Shown in pieces: positions 7,706 through 15,673 of a stretch of DNA of 64,000 nucleotides. A model generated the notes under the pieces. That model ran no database searches and was not told the origin of the DNA. It saw only the letters and a list, made by a program, of their open reading frames with translations. The translations under genes and the position numbers were made by a program. This stretch comes from Rhodococcus wratislaviensis (lineage in GTDB: Bacteria > Actinomycetota > Actinomycetes > Mycobacteriales > Mycobacteriaceae), in assembly GCF_900455735.1 (NCBI RefSeq), contig NZ_UAUI01000012.1:55011-119010 (forward strand), read 5' to 3'. Positions within the stretch are counted from its first letter, which is position 1; each line of letters begins with the position of its first letter.

Positions 7706-8919
7706 CAGCGGTCCTCGCTCGGGGCCTGGCCCCGGCAACATCGTTCGGCGGCGGCGTCGAGCAGTCTGACGAATTCGGGATCGGGTGAGTACGCCGCCGC
7801 CAGGGACAGGAGAGCTGTTGCCGCAGCGCGCAGTTCGAGGTCGGCCAGACCGAACTCGGCCGCGTCCCGCCAGCGTTCGGCGGTGGGTAGCGCCGCGTCG
7901 AGTGCCTCGGCCATGGCACCCGGACCCGACAGCAGCGCGTCGATCGCCGCGATGGGTACCCGCCACTGGTCGCCCGGTTGTGCGTCGAGGTAGCGCACCT
8001 CGAGGTGACCGGCCGCACGAACGGGCGGAAACAGGGTGGTGAGGTGATAGTCGAGGTCGGCGGGCGTCGGGCGGCCGATCACGTCGTCCAGTGCGCCCTC
8101 GACCCAGTCCGCGAAAGTTGCACCGTCGGGCGCCGTCCAGTCCGTGCCGTCGTTGCGGATACACAGCAACGGCACGTCCAGCACCCACCCCGCATAGTCC
8201 GCGATGTGCGGGGTTCCGGTGGTGCGCGGCGAATCGAGTTCGAGCCACGTTCGCATCCGCTGCGACGCCCACTGGCCGTCGGGTACCCCGTAGAGCCGCG
8301 GCGAACACGCGAAGGCCGCGATCAATGCCGGCCCGATGACGTGCAGCAGGTGCCACCGCTTCTCGACGGCAACCGGATCGGCCCCGGCGTCCACGCTGAT
8401 CTGCGTTGCGGCGGTGTTGCACATCATCAGCTTCCCGAAGGGCCCGATGCCGGTGAAGCGGGATTCCATGGCGCAGTACCGCGGCGATTGGAGGAGACGT
8501 TGCGCGGGCCGTCGGGTGTCCGCGGCCTCGGACGACATGAGGATCGATCGGGACGACAACAGTTCCGCGAGAACCGCCTGATCGGCGGCGAGATAGTCGC
8601 ACAATTCGCGTGCGGAGTAATAGGGGGCGCTGGACAGTTCGATCTGTCCGCCGGGTTCGACCGTGACGGCGCTGCCACCGGGAAGGGGCTGAGCAGGAGA
8701 GGAAGGATCGATGGTTCTGGGAGTGTGCGGCCCGAGAGCTTCGGCGAGAGCGGCGAGGTCGGGTCGCACGTAATCCGGCAGTTGCGCGGTCAGCCACTCC
8801 AATTCCGCGCCGATCAACTGCGGTGGCCCCAGTTTGAAGCACACACCACCCAAGTACGCCTCTGCCGCCGGCCGCGACGTGAAACACGTTGCCTCGACGG
8901 ACTGAACTGCAGTAGCCAT
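7705..8919 (-). CDS. egtA: Glutamate-cysteine ligase EgtA
   Basis: The 404-residue ATP-dependent ligase makes the gamma-glutamylcysteine used by EgtB. It belongs to the GCS2-type family: an N-terminal GAELEWL, GGQIELSS with acidic metal ligands, a GIGPFGKLMMCNTAATQISVDAG run (read in two parts, GIGPFGKLMM and CNTAATQISVDAG), and GHLEVRYLDAQPG near the C-terminus. ATG 8919 follows GGGAGGGTCGA, a strong ribosome-binding site; the frame could be read further upstream but only through the divergent promoter region. It is the first gene of egtABCD, divergent from egtE. Confidence 0.93.
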   Translation of the reverse strand: MATAVQSVEATCFTSRPAAEAYLGGVCFKLGPPQLIGAELEWLTAQLPDYVRPDLAALAEALGPHTPRTIDPSSPAQPLPGGSAVTVEPGGQIELSSAPYYSARELCDYLAADQAVLAELLSSRSILMSSEAADTRRPAQRLLQSPRYCAMESRFTGIGPFGKLMMCNTAATQISVDAGADPVAVEKRWHLLHVIGPALIAAFACSPRLYGVPDGQWASQRMRTWLELDSPRTTGTPHIADYAGWVLDVPLLCIRNDGTDWTAPDGATFADWVEGALDDVIGRPTPADLDYHLTTLFPPVRAAGHLEVRYLDAQPGDQWRVPIAAIDALLSGPGAMAEALDAALPTAERWRDAAEFGLADLELRAAATALLSLAAAYSPDPEFVRLLDAAAERCCRGQAPSEDR

Positions 8920-9065
8920 TCGACCCTCCCCTTCGGGCGCCGCCTGAACGTCGTTATCGACATTAGAGCGCCTCGGCCGTCGATGCACGCCCCAACGGCA
9001 TACTTTTCGAGGAACCTGCACGGGTACGTTCGAGTCCATTCATTGCAAATAGGGAGGTATCGGAC
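8920..9065. promoter_or_regulatory. Divergent egtA / egtE control region
   Basis: These 146 bp separate the start codons of egtA (left) and egtE (right) and must carry promoters in both directions. On the plus strand a GGGAGG ribosome-binding site lies at 9051-9056 before egtE. No convincing -35/-10 pair or palindrome stands out. Confidence 0.5.
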
Positions 9066-10241
9066 ATGCTCGACCTCGAGCAGGCGCGACGGGACACCCC
9101 GGGCTGCCTCGACAAGGTGTTCCTCGACAGCGCGGGCTCCTCGCTTCCGCCGACCCCGGTCCTGGATGCCGTGTTCGCGCACCTGCGCCGGGAGGCCGAC
9201 GTGGGCGGCTACGTCGCGGCCGCCGAACGAGCCGACGATCTCGCGGCCGTGAAGTCGTCCCTGGGCCGGCTGATCGGGGCGAGCGCCGACAGCATCGCTC
9301 TGGTGGACAGTGCCACCACCGCCTGGAACGACTTCTTCCATGCCGTCCCGCTCCGGGCCGGCGATCGCGTGCTGATCTCGGAGGTCGAGTACGCCAGCAA
9401 CGCCATCGCCGTCCTGCAGCGGGCGCGGTCCGTGGGCGCGACGGTCGACGTGATCCCCAGCGACACCGCAGGCCAGATCGATGTCGCCGCCCTGGAGGCG
9501 CTTCTCGACGATCGGGTTCGTCTCGTGTCCCTCGTGCACGTGCCGACCAACGGCGGCCTGGTCAACCCCGTCCGTGAGGTGTCGGAGCTGGCACATTCGC
9601 ACGGCGCGCTGGTGCTGCTCGACGCGTGCCAGTCCGTCGGTCAGATCGCCCTCGACGTGGGCCAACTGGGCGTCGACGCACTCTCCGCCACGGGCCGCAA
9701 ATGGCTCCGCGCGCCGCGGGGCACCGGCTTCCTGTACGTCCGGCCGGAACTGGCCTCGACCCTCGAGCCTGCCGCCCTCGACCTGCACAGCGCGGAGTGG
9801 ACCGCGGCCGATGCGTACCGGATCGCGACCGATGCGAGCCGGTTCGAATTCTGGGAGTGCGACGTCGCCGCACGCCTCGGTCTCGGGGTGGCGGCCGACT
9901 ATCTCCTCGACCTCGGGGTGAACGACGTCGAGGCGGCCGTTGCGGCCGGGGCCGAGCACCTCCGGTCGGGGCTCGCGGCGATCCCCGGTGTCACCGTGCG
10001 CGATCTCGGCGCCCGCCGCTGCGGAATCGTCTCGTTCACCATCGACGGGTTCGATCCGGGCGACGTCCGGAAGCAGCTGGCCGCCCGCAACGTCACCGTC
10101 ACGGCCAGCCTGCGCGGATCGACACTGCTGGACATGAGCGCCCGCGGACTGGACGCCGTGGTGCGGGCATCGCCGCACTATTTCTGCTCCCCGGACGACC
10201 TCGACCGGTTCCTCGCGGAGATGCGGACACTCGCGAACTAG
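9066..10241 (+). CDS. egtE: PLP-dependent hercynylcysteine sulfoxide lyase EgtE
   Basis: The 391-residue fold-type I PLP enzyme cleaves hercynylcysteine sulfoxide to yield ergothioneine, with pyruvate and ammonia as by-products. It resembles class V aminotransferases: FLDSAGSSLPP at the start, LVHVPTNGGLVNPV, VLLDACQSVGQIALDV with the PLP-nitrogen aspartate, and SATGRKWLRAPRGTGFL with the Schiff-base lysine. GGGAGG precedes the ATG at good spacing. Here egtE is divergent from egtABCD, while in mycobacteria all five genes run together. Confidence 0.92.
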   Translation: MLDLEQARRDTPGCLDKVFLDSAGSSLPPTPVLDAVFAHLRREADVGGYVAAAERADDLAAVKSSLGRLIGASADSIALVDSATTAWNDFFHAVPLRAGDRVLISEVEYASNAIAVLQRARSVGATVDVIPSDTAGQIDVAALEALLDDRVRLVSLVHVPTNGGLVNPVREVSELAHSHGALVLLDACQSVGQIALDVGQLGVDALSATGRKWLRAPRGTGFLYVRPELASTLEPAALDLHSAEWTAADAYRIATDASRFEFWECDVAARLGLGVAADYLLDLGVNDVEAAVAAGAEHLRSGLAAIPGVTVRDLGARRCGIVSFTIDGFDPGDVRKQLAARNVTVTASLRGSTLLDMSARGLDAVVRASPHYFCSPDDLDRFLAEMRTLAN

Positions 10242-10281
10242 GCGCAGTAGGCTGAATTCACCCGAGAACCAGGACTTCGCG

Positions 10282-10725
10282 ATGACGGACCAGGGATCAC
10301 CGGCGCTGCCACGCTTCGCCGCGGAGAAGGTCGTGCAATTGCAGACGCGCAAACGCGACGGCTCGTGGGTGGACACTCCCGTCAATTTCGCCGTGAAGGG
10401 CGATCGGGCGTACTTCCGCACCCCGGGCCGGGCGTCCAAGAACAAGCGGCTGCGCAATTTCCCGGACGTCCGGATCCGCCCGTGCACGTGGTCCGGCAAG
10501 CCGACGGGTCCGCAGGCGCAGGCCACGGCGCGACTGCTGTCCGGTGAGGAGGCGTGGGCCGCGGGCGCCCTGATCGACGAGAAGTACCCGGTGGTGCAGC
10601 GGATCGGGGTGCATCTCGCGCACCGGCTGGCACGCACGTCGACGCTGCACTACGAGCTGTCCGGCGTGACGGACCTCCCCGGACAGCCGGGCCCTCGCCG
10701 ACCTCCGGACTCGACGTCCCACTGA
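10282..10725 (+). CDS. PPOX-class (split-barrel) F420/FMN-binding protein
   Basis: The 147-residue product has the split-barrel flavin-binding fold of the pyridoxamine-phosphate-oxidase-like superfamily: KVVQLQTRKRDGSWVDTPVNF, VKGDRAYFRTPGRASKNKRLRNF (in two parts, VKGDRAYFRTPG and RASKNKRLRNF) and RIRPCTWSGKPTG. Small actinobacterial members often bind F420 and reduce quinones, biliverdin or activated olefins. It starts 40 bp after egtE on the same strand and may share its transcript, without any known role in ergothioneine synthesis. A KstR-type site lies between it and the next gene. Confidence 0.75.
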   Translation: MTDQGSPALPRFAAEKVVQLQTRKRDGSWVDTPVNFAVKGDRAYFRTPGRASKNKRLRNFPDVRIRPCTWSGKPTGPQAQATARLLSGEEAWAAGALIDEKYPVVQRIGVHLAHRLARTSTLHYELSGVTDLPGQPGPRRPPDSTSH

Positions 10726-10750
10726 CCGGGAGATCCACCGAATCGGGTTT

Positions 10751-10764
10751 TGTAACAGGTTACA
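10751..10764. promoter_or_regulatory. KstR-type operator
   Basis: TGTAACAGGTTACA is a perfect palindrome (TGTAAC-AG-GTTACA) that fits the published KstR consensus TnnAACnnGTTnnA at every fixed position. It lies 58 bp upstream of a ketosteroid dehydrogenase gene, which is the expected class of target. KstR is a TetR-family repressor of sterol catabolism released by sterol-CoA intermediates. The regulator gene is not in the window. Confidence 0.75.
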
Positions 10765-10821
10765 GTTTGAGGGTAACCCACGTCACACTTCGCCTGTGAC
10801 CGCCCGAGAGGACTTCCACCC

Positions 10822-12294
10822 ATGGTCGACGCCACACCGATCCGCCCCCGGTCCGCAGCAACGGTCGCCGAGTGGGATTACGAGGCCGACGTCGTGGTCG
10901 CCGGTTACGGCATCGCCGGTGTGTCCGCCTCCATCGAGGCCGCGCGCGCCGGCGCCGACGTCCTGGTCCTCGAACGCACCAGCGGTTGGGGCGGCGCCGC
11001 CGCTCTCGCCGGCGGCTTCATCTACCTCGGCGGAGGGACGCCGCTGCAGAAGGCGTGCGGGTTCGACGACTCCCCCGAGAACATGAAGACGTTCATGATG
11101 GCTGCGCTGGGCCCGGGTGCCGACGAGGAGAAGATCACCGACTACTGCGACGGCAGCGTCGAGCACTACAACTGGCTCGTCGACTGCGGTGTCCCGTTCA
11201 AGGAAAGCTTCTGGGGCGAACCCGGCTGGGAACCCCCGTTCGACGACGGACTCATGTACTCCGGCGGCGAGAACGCGGCGCCTTTCAACGAGATCGCGAC
11301 CCCCGCACCGCGCGGCCACGTTCCGCAGATGGACGGCAAGCGGACCGGCGAGAAGGGCGGCGGCTACATGCTGATGAAGCCGCTCGTCGAGACCGCCGAA
11401 AAGCTAGGGGTCCGAGCCGAATACGACATGCGCGTCCAGACTCTCGTCACGGACGACACCGGTCGCGTCGTCGGGATCGTCGCCAAGCAGTACGGCAAGG
11501 AAGTGGCAGTCCGGGCGCGCCGCGGCGTCGTCCTCGCCACCGGCAGCTTCGCCTACAACGACAAGATGATCGAGGCCCACGCGCCGCGGCTCATCGGCCG
11601 CCCCGGTGCCGCCATCGAGGAGCACGACGGACGGTCGATCCTCATGGCGCAGGCCCTCGGCGCCGATCTCGCCCATATGGACGCCACCGAGGTCGCGTTC
11701 GTCTGCGACCCCCAGTTGATCGTCCGCGGCATCCTCGTCAACGGCCGGGGTCAGCGCTACGTCCCGGAAGACACCTACTCCGGGCGGATCGGCCAGATGA
11801 CCCTGTTCCACCAGGACAACCAGGCGTTCCTCGTCATCGACGAGGAGTCGTACGAGGAGGGCGCGGCCGCCACCACGGCCACGCCGTTCCTGCGCGTCCA
11901 GCCGAAGTGGGCGGCGGAGACCGTCGAGGAACTCGAATCCGACATGGGCCTGCCCGCCGGCGCACTGCAGTCGACCGTCGAGGTGTACAACAGGCACGCC
12001 GCCGCAGGATCGGACCCGTTGCTGCACAAGAAGTCCGAGTGGGTGAAGCCGATCGGCACCCCCGTCGCGGCACTCGACCTGCGCGGGTTCACCCTCGGCT
12101 TCACTCTCGGCGGACTGCGGACCACCGTGAACTCCGAGGTACTGCACGTCTCCGGCGAACCGATCCCCGGCCTCTTCGCGGCGGGGCGGTGCACGTCCGG
12201 CGTGTGCGCGGGCGGTTACGCCAGCGGCACCTCCCTCGGCGACGGCAGCTTCTACGGCCGCCGCGCCGGCATCAGTGCGGCGAAGCAGGCCTGA
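10822..12294 (+). CDS. 3-ketosteroid-delta4-(5alpha)-dehydrogenase
   Basis: The 490-residue flavoprotein is of the fumarate-reductase/KSTD type, with an FAD motif VVVAGYGIAGVSASIEAA near residues 24-41 and a C-terminal GLFAAGRCTSG. Counting from the ATG at 10822, Tyr319 (EDTYSG), Tyr466 and Ser468 (GGYASGTS) fall exactly on the residues reported as essential in the R. jostii RHA1 enzyme Ro05698, which introduces the C4-C5 double bond into 3-keto-5alpha-steroids. That supports an orthologue rather than a delta1-KSTD. A GAGAGGA ribosome-binding site precedes the start, and a KstR-type palindrome lies 58 bp upstream. Its role would be early ring-A desaturation in sterol degradation. It is isolated here from other steroid genes. 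Confidence 0.9.
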   Translation: MVDATPIRPRSAATVAEWDYEADVVVAGYGIAGVSASIEAARAGADVLVLERTSGWGGAAALAGGFIYLGGGTPLQKACGFDDSPENMKTFMMAALGPGADEEKITDYCDGSVEHYNWLVDCGVPFKESFWGEPGWEPPFDDGLMYSGGENAAPFNEIATPAPRGHVPQMDGKRTGEKGGGYMLMKPLVETAEKLGVRAEYDMRVQTLVTDDTGRVVGIVAKQYGKEVAVRARRGVVLATGSFAYNDKMIEAHAPRLIGRPGAAIEEHDGRSILMAQALGADLAHMDATEVAFVCDPQLIVRGILVNGRGQRYVPEDTYSGRIGQMTLFHQDNQAFLVIDEESYEEGAAATTATPFLRVQPKWAAETVEELESDMGLPAGALQSTVEVYNRHAAAGSDPLLHKKSEWVKPIGTPVAALDLRGFTLGFTLGGLRTTVNSEVLHVSGEPIPGLFAAGRCTSGVCAGGYASGTSLGDGSFYGRRAGISAAKQA

Positions 12295-12300
12295 CCGGGC

Positions 12301-13551
12301 CTACCCGACGAGCCGGACCGTCACTCCGGCTGCGAACCGGTAGGGCTGGGTACTCAGTACCGCGCCGAGGCTCTTGCGCAGACGCGAGACCTCGGCGCGG
12401 ACCGCCACCACGTGGTCGCGGTCGCCGAACAACGCTTCGCTGAGCGAGGCTGCGTCGACGCCCGCCGGTCCCGCGACCGACAGCACCCGCAGGATCTGGG
12501 CGTGCCGGGGCGAAAGCGCCCGCGTCCAGTTGACGTCGCCCCGGACCGTCACGTGCGGCGCGTCACCGAGGTCGAGTTCCAGTTCGATGGCCGCCCCGTC
12601 GACGCGCCTGCGCACCAGCCAGCCGTCGCCGAGCGGTTCGGGCACGCACAGCCCGAGCCCCGGGACGAGCAGTGGCCGGTCCAGGCTCGGCGGCGCGACC
12701 CGCTCCGGCGCCGCGATGCCACTCGCCTCCGCGACCCACCCGTGCTTGTCGACGACCAGCGCCGGACCACCCGCCGACGCCAGCAACGGTGCCGCCCGGC
12801 CGCGCAGCTTGTCCAGTTGCGCCGTGTGCTCACGCCACAGCGTCGCCTCTGCCAGGCGCACCGCGGTACGGACGAGCGCGACCGTGGTCGGGTGTACGGA
12901 CATCGCCGACCCACTGATGTCGACCACGCCGAGGATCTCACCGGTGCGCGGGTCGTGCACCGGTGACCCGGTGCACGACCAGCCGTGATGCGAAGGGGCA
13001 TAGTGTTCGGCCGAGAACAGTTGCACCGCAGCATCTTCGATCAGCGCCGTGCCGATCGCGTTGGTACCGACCGCCTGCTCCGCCCAGCGCGCACCCTCCG
13101 TGAACCCGAGGGCATCGGCCACTTTCCGGACCCCGCGGGATCCTTCCCGCCACAACAGGACACCGTCGGCGTCGGCGATGACCACGATGAAGTTCGCGTC
13201 GTCCGCGACCTGCGTCAACGTGCTGCGCAGTTCCGGGAGCACCGTGCGCAGCGCCGTCCGGGTACGCCGCGCCTCGATCTCGGAGAAGTCGGCGGGCTCC
13301 ACCTCCGCGCAGTGGTCCGGGCTCACCCCGCCGGCCTGCAGTCGGGACCACGACCGCGCCACCACGTCCCGCGGAAGCGCGGGCGGCTGCTGCCCGGACA
13401 GCACGGCGTCGTGCACCCGGCTGAGCAGCCGCGCATGCCGCGGCAGATCCACACCGGTTGCCACTGCGGTCAGCCGGTCTGTGGTCGGACGTTCAGCGCT
13501 CACAACGCCGAGGCTACCCCCGGCGCTGTGAGCCACACCACTGTCCGTCAT
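12301..13551 (-). CDS. GAF-domain regulator with C-terminal winged helix
   Basis: The 416-residue protein resembles the sensory half of AcoR/NorR-type activators: VVARSWSRLQAGGVSPDH near the N-terminus, then a GAF domain (NFIVVIADADGVLLWREGS, GTNAIGTALIE, CTGSPVHDPRTGEILGVVDISG in two parts, CTGSPVHDPRTG and EILGVVDISG). There is no AAA+ sigma54 domain. The last 80 residues instead look like an OmpR-type winged helix (LSPRHAQILRVLSVAGPAGV, LRKSLGAVL). The ATG at 13551 overlaps the stop of a decayed monooxygenase gene as ATGA, implying past co-translation. It converges with the ketosteroid dehydrogenase, 6 bp away. The ligand is unknown. Confidence 0.75.
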   Translation of the reverse strand: MTDSGVAHSAGGSLGVVSAERPTTDRLTAVATGVDLPRHARLLSRVHDAVLSGQQPPALPRDVVARSWSRLQAGGVSPDHCAEVEPADFSEIEARRTRTALRTVLPELRSTLTQVADDANFIVVIADADGVLLWREGSRGVRKVADALGFTEGARWAEQAVGTNAIGTALIEDAAVQLFSAEHYAPSHHGWSCTGSPVHDPRTGEILGVVDISGSAMSVHPTTVALVRTAVRLAEATLWREHTAQLDKLRGRAAPLLASAGGPALVVDKHGWVAEASGIAAPERVAPPSLDRPLLVPGLGLCVPEPLGDGWLVRRRVDGAAIELELDLGDAPHVTVRGDVNWTRALSPRHAQILRVLSVAGPAGVDAASLSEALFGDRDHVVAVRAEVSRLRKSLGAVLSTQPYRFAAGVTVRLVG

Positions 13552-13893
13552 CGGATCGGCTGCAACCCTTCCTCCTGATCCTTGATCTGGACGGCCAGAT
13601 ACTTCGAGTAATGCCGCGACCGACCTGCATCTCGGTGCCGCCGGCGAACAGCTCGAATGCTCGATGGTTCCCTCGAACGTGTCGCGATCGCGATCTGCGG
13701 AATGTTCGGCACCCCACTCATTCCCGTGGCGGGACGACGTGCCGCGGGTGAACTCGGTTCCCATCCGCACGTTGAGTTCCATTGCGTCGGCGTAGAACTC
13801 GAACCACTTCGCGAGCCGCCCTTGGGCGAACACCGGCCAGCGGTCGGGGGAGTTCAGGTACGGCAGGTGGTCGTACCAGACCAGGTCCAGGCG
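13548..13893 (-). pseudogene. Decayed flavin-containing monooxygenase
   Basis: Fragments of one protein appear in different minus-strand frames. DLVWYDHLPYLNSPDRWPVF then KWFEFYADAMELN (about 13890-13750) matches the internal block of 600-residue FMO-like oxidoreductases. DTFEGTIEHSS (about 13680-13648) and, one frame over, FAGGTEMQVG follow. A last frame gives SKYLAVQIKDQEEGLQPIR and a stop at 13550-13548, the usual C-terminus of that family. Large parts between these blocks are missing, so the gene carries deletions and frameshifts. A possible N-terminal remnant extends to about 14060. The stop overlaps the start of the GAF regulator, suggesting the two once formed an operon. Confidence 0.65.
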
Positions 13894-14093
13894 TGCCGCT
13901 CGACGTCGTCGTCGCGCCACAGCTGAACGACACCGCGACCGCCGAATCCGGTCAGCCGCCGCCCGGCGATGTGTCCCGGCTGCGGGATGGTGGCGTCGAG
14001 CGTGGCGGTCACGAGGTCCTCCGCCGTCGGGAATCGAGAAGTTCGATACCTCTGGGATACGGGCCACGGCACCGCGCAGCCCGCCCGAGGACA

Positions 14094-14300
14094 CCCGATT
14101 AGCAGGTCAGCGGGCCATCCGGTAGAGTTCCATAAGTTGTCTCGGCGAGGGTGAACCAGAAGTTCCCATTGACTGGCTCACCGTGATCGACGCGGCGACG
14201 GCTCTGCTCGAGCGTTTCGCTCCTGGCCGTCGCGTGTTCGTCCCTCGTCGACTCGAACCGCCCGCCAGTTACCACCGTGAGTTGTAGGAGCCGTTTCACC
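14094..14300 (+). other. rplY upstream region
   Basis: No gene is visible. A TAGGAG ribosome-binding site lies at 14285-14290 before rplY. The element TAGAGT at about 14123 resembles a -10 hexamer, which would give a long leader of about 170 nt. I could not identify a riboswitch or conserved leader structure by eye. Confidence 0.35.
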
Positions 14301-14927
14301 ATGTCTGACGAAAATCGCCTCGTAGCCGCCGTGCGCACCGAGTTCGGCAAGGGTGCCGCCCGCCGCGCGCGCCGCGACGGCCAGGTCCCCGCGGTCCTGT
14401 ACGGCCACGGTGAGGACCCCCGCCACCTGAACGTCCCCTCCCGCGACTTCGCCGCCATCCTGCGCGCGCACGGCACCAACGCCATCCTGACCCTCGACAT
14501 CGAGGGCAAGGAGCAGGTCGCGCTCACCAAGTCGGTCGTGGTTCACCCGATCCGTAACTACATCGAGCACGCCGACCTCCTCGTCATCAAGAAGGGTGAG
14601 AAGGTCACCGTCGACGTTCCCGTCGTCGTCACCGGTGAGGCCGCTGCCGGCACCCTGGTCGCGCAGGACGCCGCCACCATCTCCCTCGAAGCGGACGCGC
14701 TGCACATCCCCGAGCAGATCGAGGTCTCGGTCGAGGGCCTCGAGGTCGGCACCCAGATCCTGGCCAACCAGCTCGAGCTGCCCAAGGGTTCCACCCTGCA
14801 GGCCGACGAGGAACTGCTCATCGTCAACGTCGTCGCAGCCCCGACCGCTGCCGACCTCGAAGAGGAGACCGGCGAAGCCGCGGCCGAGCCCACCGAGGCT
14901 CCGGCCGAAGAGGGCGCCGAGAGCTGA
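14301..14927 (+). CDS. rplY: 50S ribosomal protein bL25 (CTC family)
   Basis: The 208-residue protein is the long, two-domain CTC form of bL25, which binds 5S rRNA. The N-terminal L25 domain reads [25 protein letters not shown] and the C-terminal TL5-like beta domain covers residues 95-185 ([36 protein letters not shown]). An acidic tail rich in Glu, Ala and Pro ends it. TAGGAG ten bases before ATG 14301 fixes the start; an in-frame GTG further upstream has no such site. It is followed by pth, the standard actinobacterial order. Confidence 0.95.
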   Translation: MSDENRLVAAVRTEFGKGAARRARRDGQVPAVLYGHGEDPRHLNVPSRDFAAILRAHGTNAILTLDIEGKEQVALTKSVVVHPIRNYIEHADLLVIKKGEKVTVDVPVVVTGEAAAGTLVAQDAATISLEADALHIPEQIEVSVEGLEVGTQILANQLELPKGSTLQADEELLIVNVVAAPTAADLEEETGEAAAEPTEAPAEEGAES

Positions 14928-15034
14928 TCCTCTCGCAACCGCACTGATGTCGGCGGCGCGTCGTCCCGGATTGTCCGGGGTGACGCGCCGCTGTCGTCTG
15001 ACACGACCCCCTCACGCACGGAAGGACCCTGTCG

Positions 15035-15607
15035 GTGAGTGAAGACACCGCCCTGGTGGTGGGCCTGGGCAATCCCGGACCGCAGTACGAGAAGACCCGG
15101 CACAACGTCGGCTTCATGGTGGCCGGCGTGCTGTCCTCTCGCATGGGTGGCAAGTTCAGCGCGCACAAGAAAAGCGGCGCCGAGATCGTCCAGGGACGAC
15201 TCGAGGGCCGTCCGACGATCCTCGCCAAACCGCGGTCGTTCATGAACCTGTCCGGTTCCGCCGTCGCCGGCCTGGCCCGGTTCTTCTCCGTCGATCCGGG
15301 CAATATCGTGGTCATCCACGACGAACTCGACCTCGACTTCGGGACGATTCGCCTCAAGCAGGGCGGCGGCGAGGGTGGGCACAACGGACTGCGGTCCATC
15401 TCGAGTGCACTCGGCACCAAGGACTATCTGCGCACCCGCGTCGGAATCGGTCGTCCCCCCGGACGGATGGATCCGGCGTCGTACGTCCTGAAGCCGTTCT
15501 CGTCGGTGGAACGCAAGGAACTCGACCTCGTCTGCGAAGAGTCGGCCGACGCCGTCGAACTGGTCCTGCGCGTCGGGCTCGAGGCCGCGCAGAACCGCCT
15601 GCACTAG
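15035..15607 (+). CDS. pth: Peptidyl-tRNA hydrolase
   Basis: The 190-residue esterase releases tRNA from drop-off peptidyl-tRNA. It has [21 protein letters not shown] with the catalytic His23, [20 protein letters not shown] with the assisting Asp, and GGHNGLRSI. The start is GTG behind GGAAGGACC. It lies 107 bp downstream of rplY and ends at a strong bidirectional hairpin shared with the convergent acyl ligase gene. Confidence 0.95.
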   Translation: MSEDTALVVGLGNPGPQYEKTRHNVGFMVAGVLSSRMGGKFSAHKKSGAEIVQGRLEGRPTILAKPRSFMNLSGSAVAGLARFFSVDPGNIVVIHDELDLDFGTIRLKQGGGEGGHNGLRSISSALGTKDYLRTRVGIGRPPGRMDPASYVLKPFSSVERKELDLVCEESADAVELVLRVGLEAAQNRLH

Positions 15608-15616
15608 GCGCTTCGC

Positions 15617-15664
15617 GCCCGTGCGTGGTGAGCGAGTCCAGAGACTCGTCAACCACGCACGGGC
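15617..15664. terminator. Bidirectional hairpin terminator with repeated arm motif
   Basis: A 13-bp perfect outer stem (GCCCGTGCGTGGT and complement) encloses a second small stem CGAGTC/GACTCG. It separates convergent pth and the acyl ligase. The segment CGAGTCCAGAGACTCG followed by ACCACGCACGGGCC is nearly repeated at 54395-54427. Confidence 0.8.
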
Positions 15665-15673
15665 CCGCAGGGC

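Noticed and set aside
12301..14094. A single 597-codon minus-strand gene joining the FMO fragment to the GAF regulator.
   Set aside because: The upstream part mixes true FMO residues with out-of-frame Arg/Pro-rich sequence, and a separate frame gives the proper FMO C-terminus and stop at 13550-13548.
14094..14300. A tRNA or structured RNA before rplY.
   Set aside because: No cloverleaf, CCA end or paired stems of tRNA length were found.
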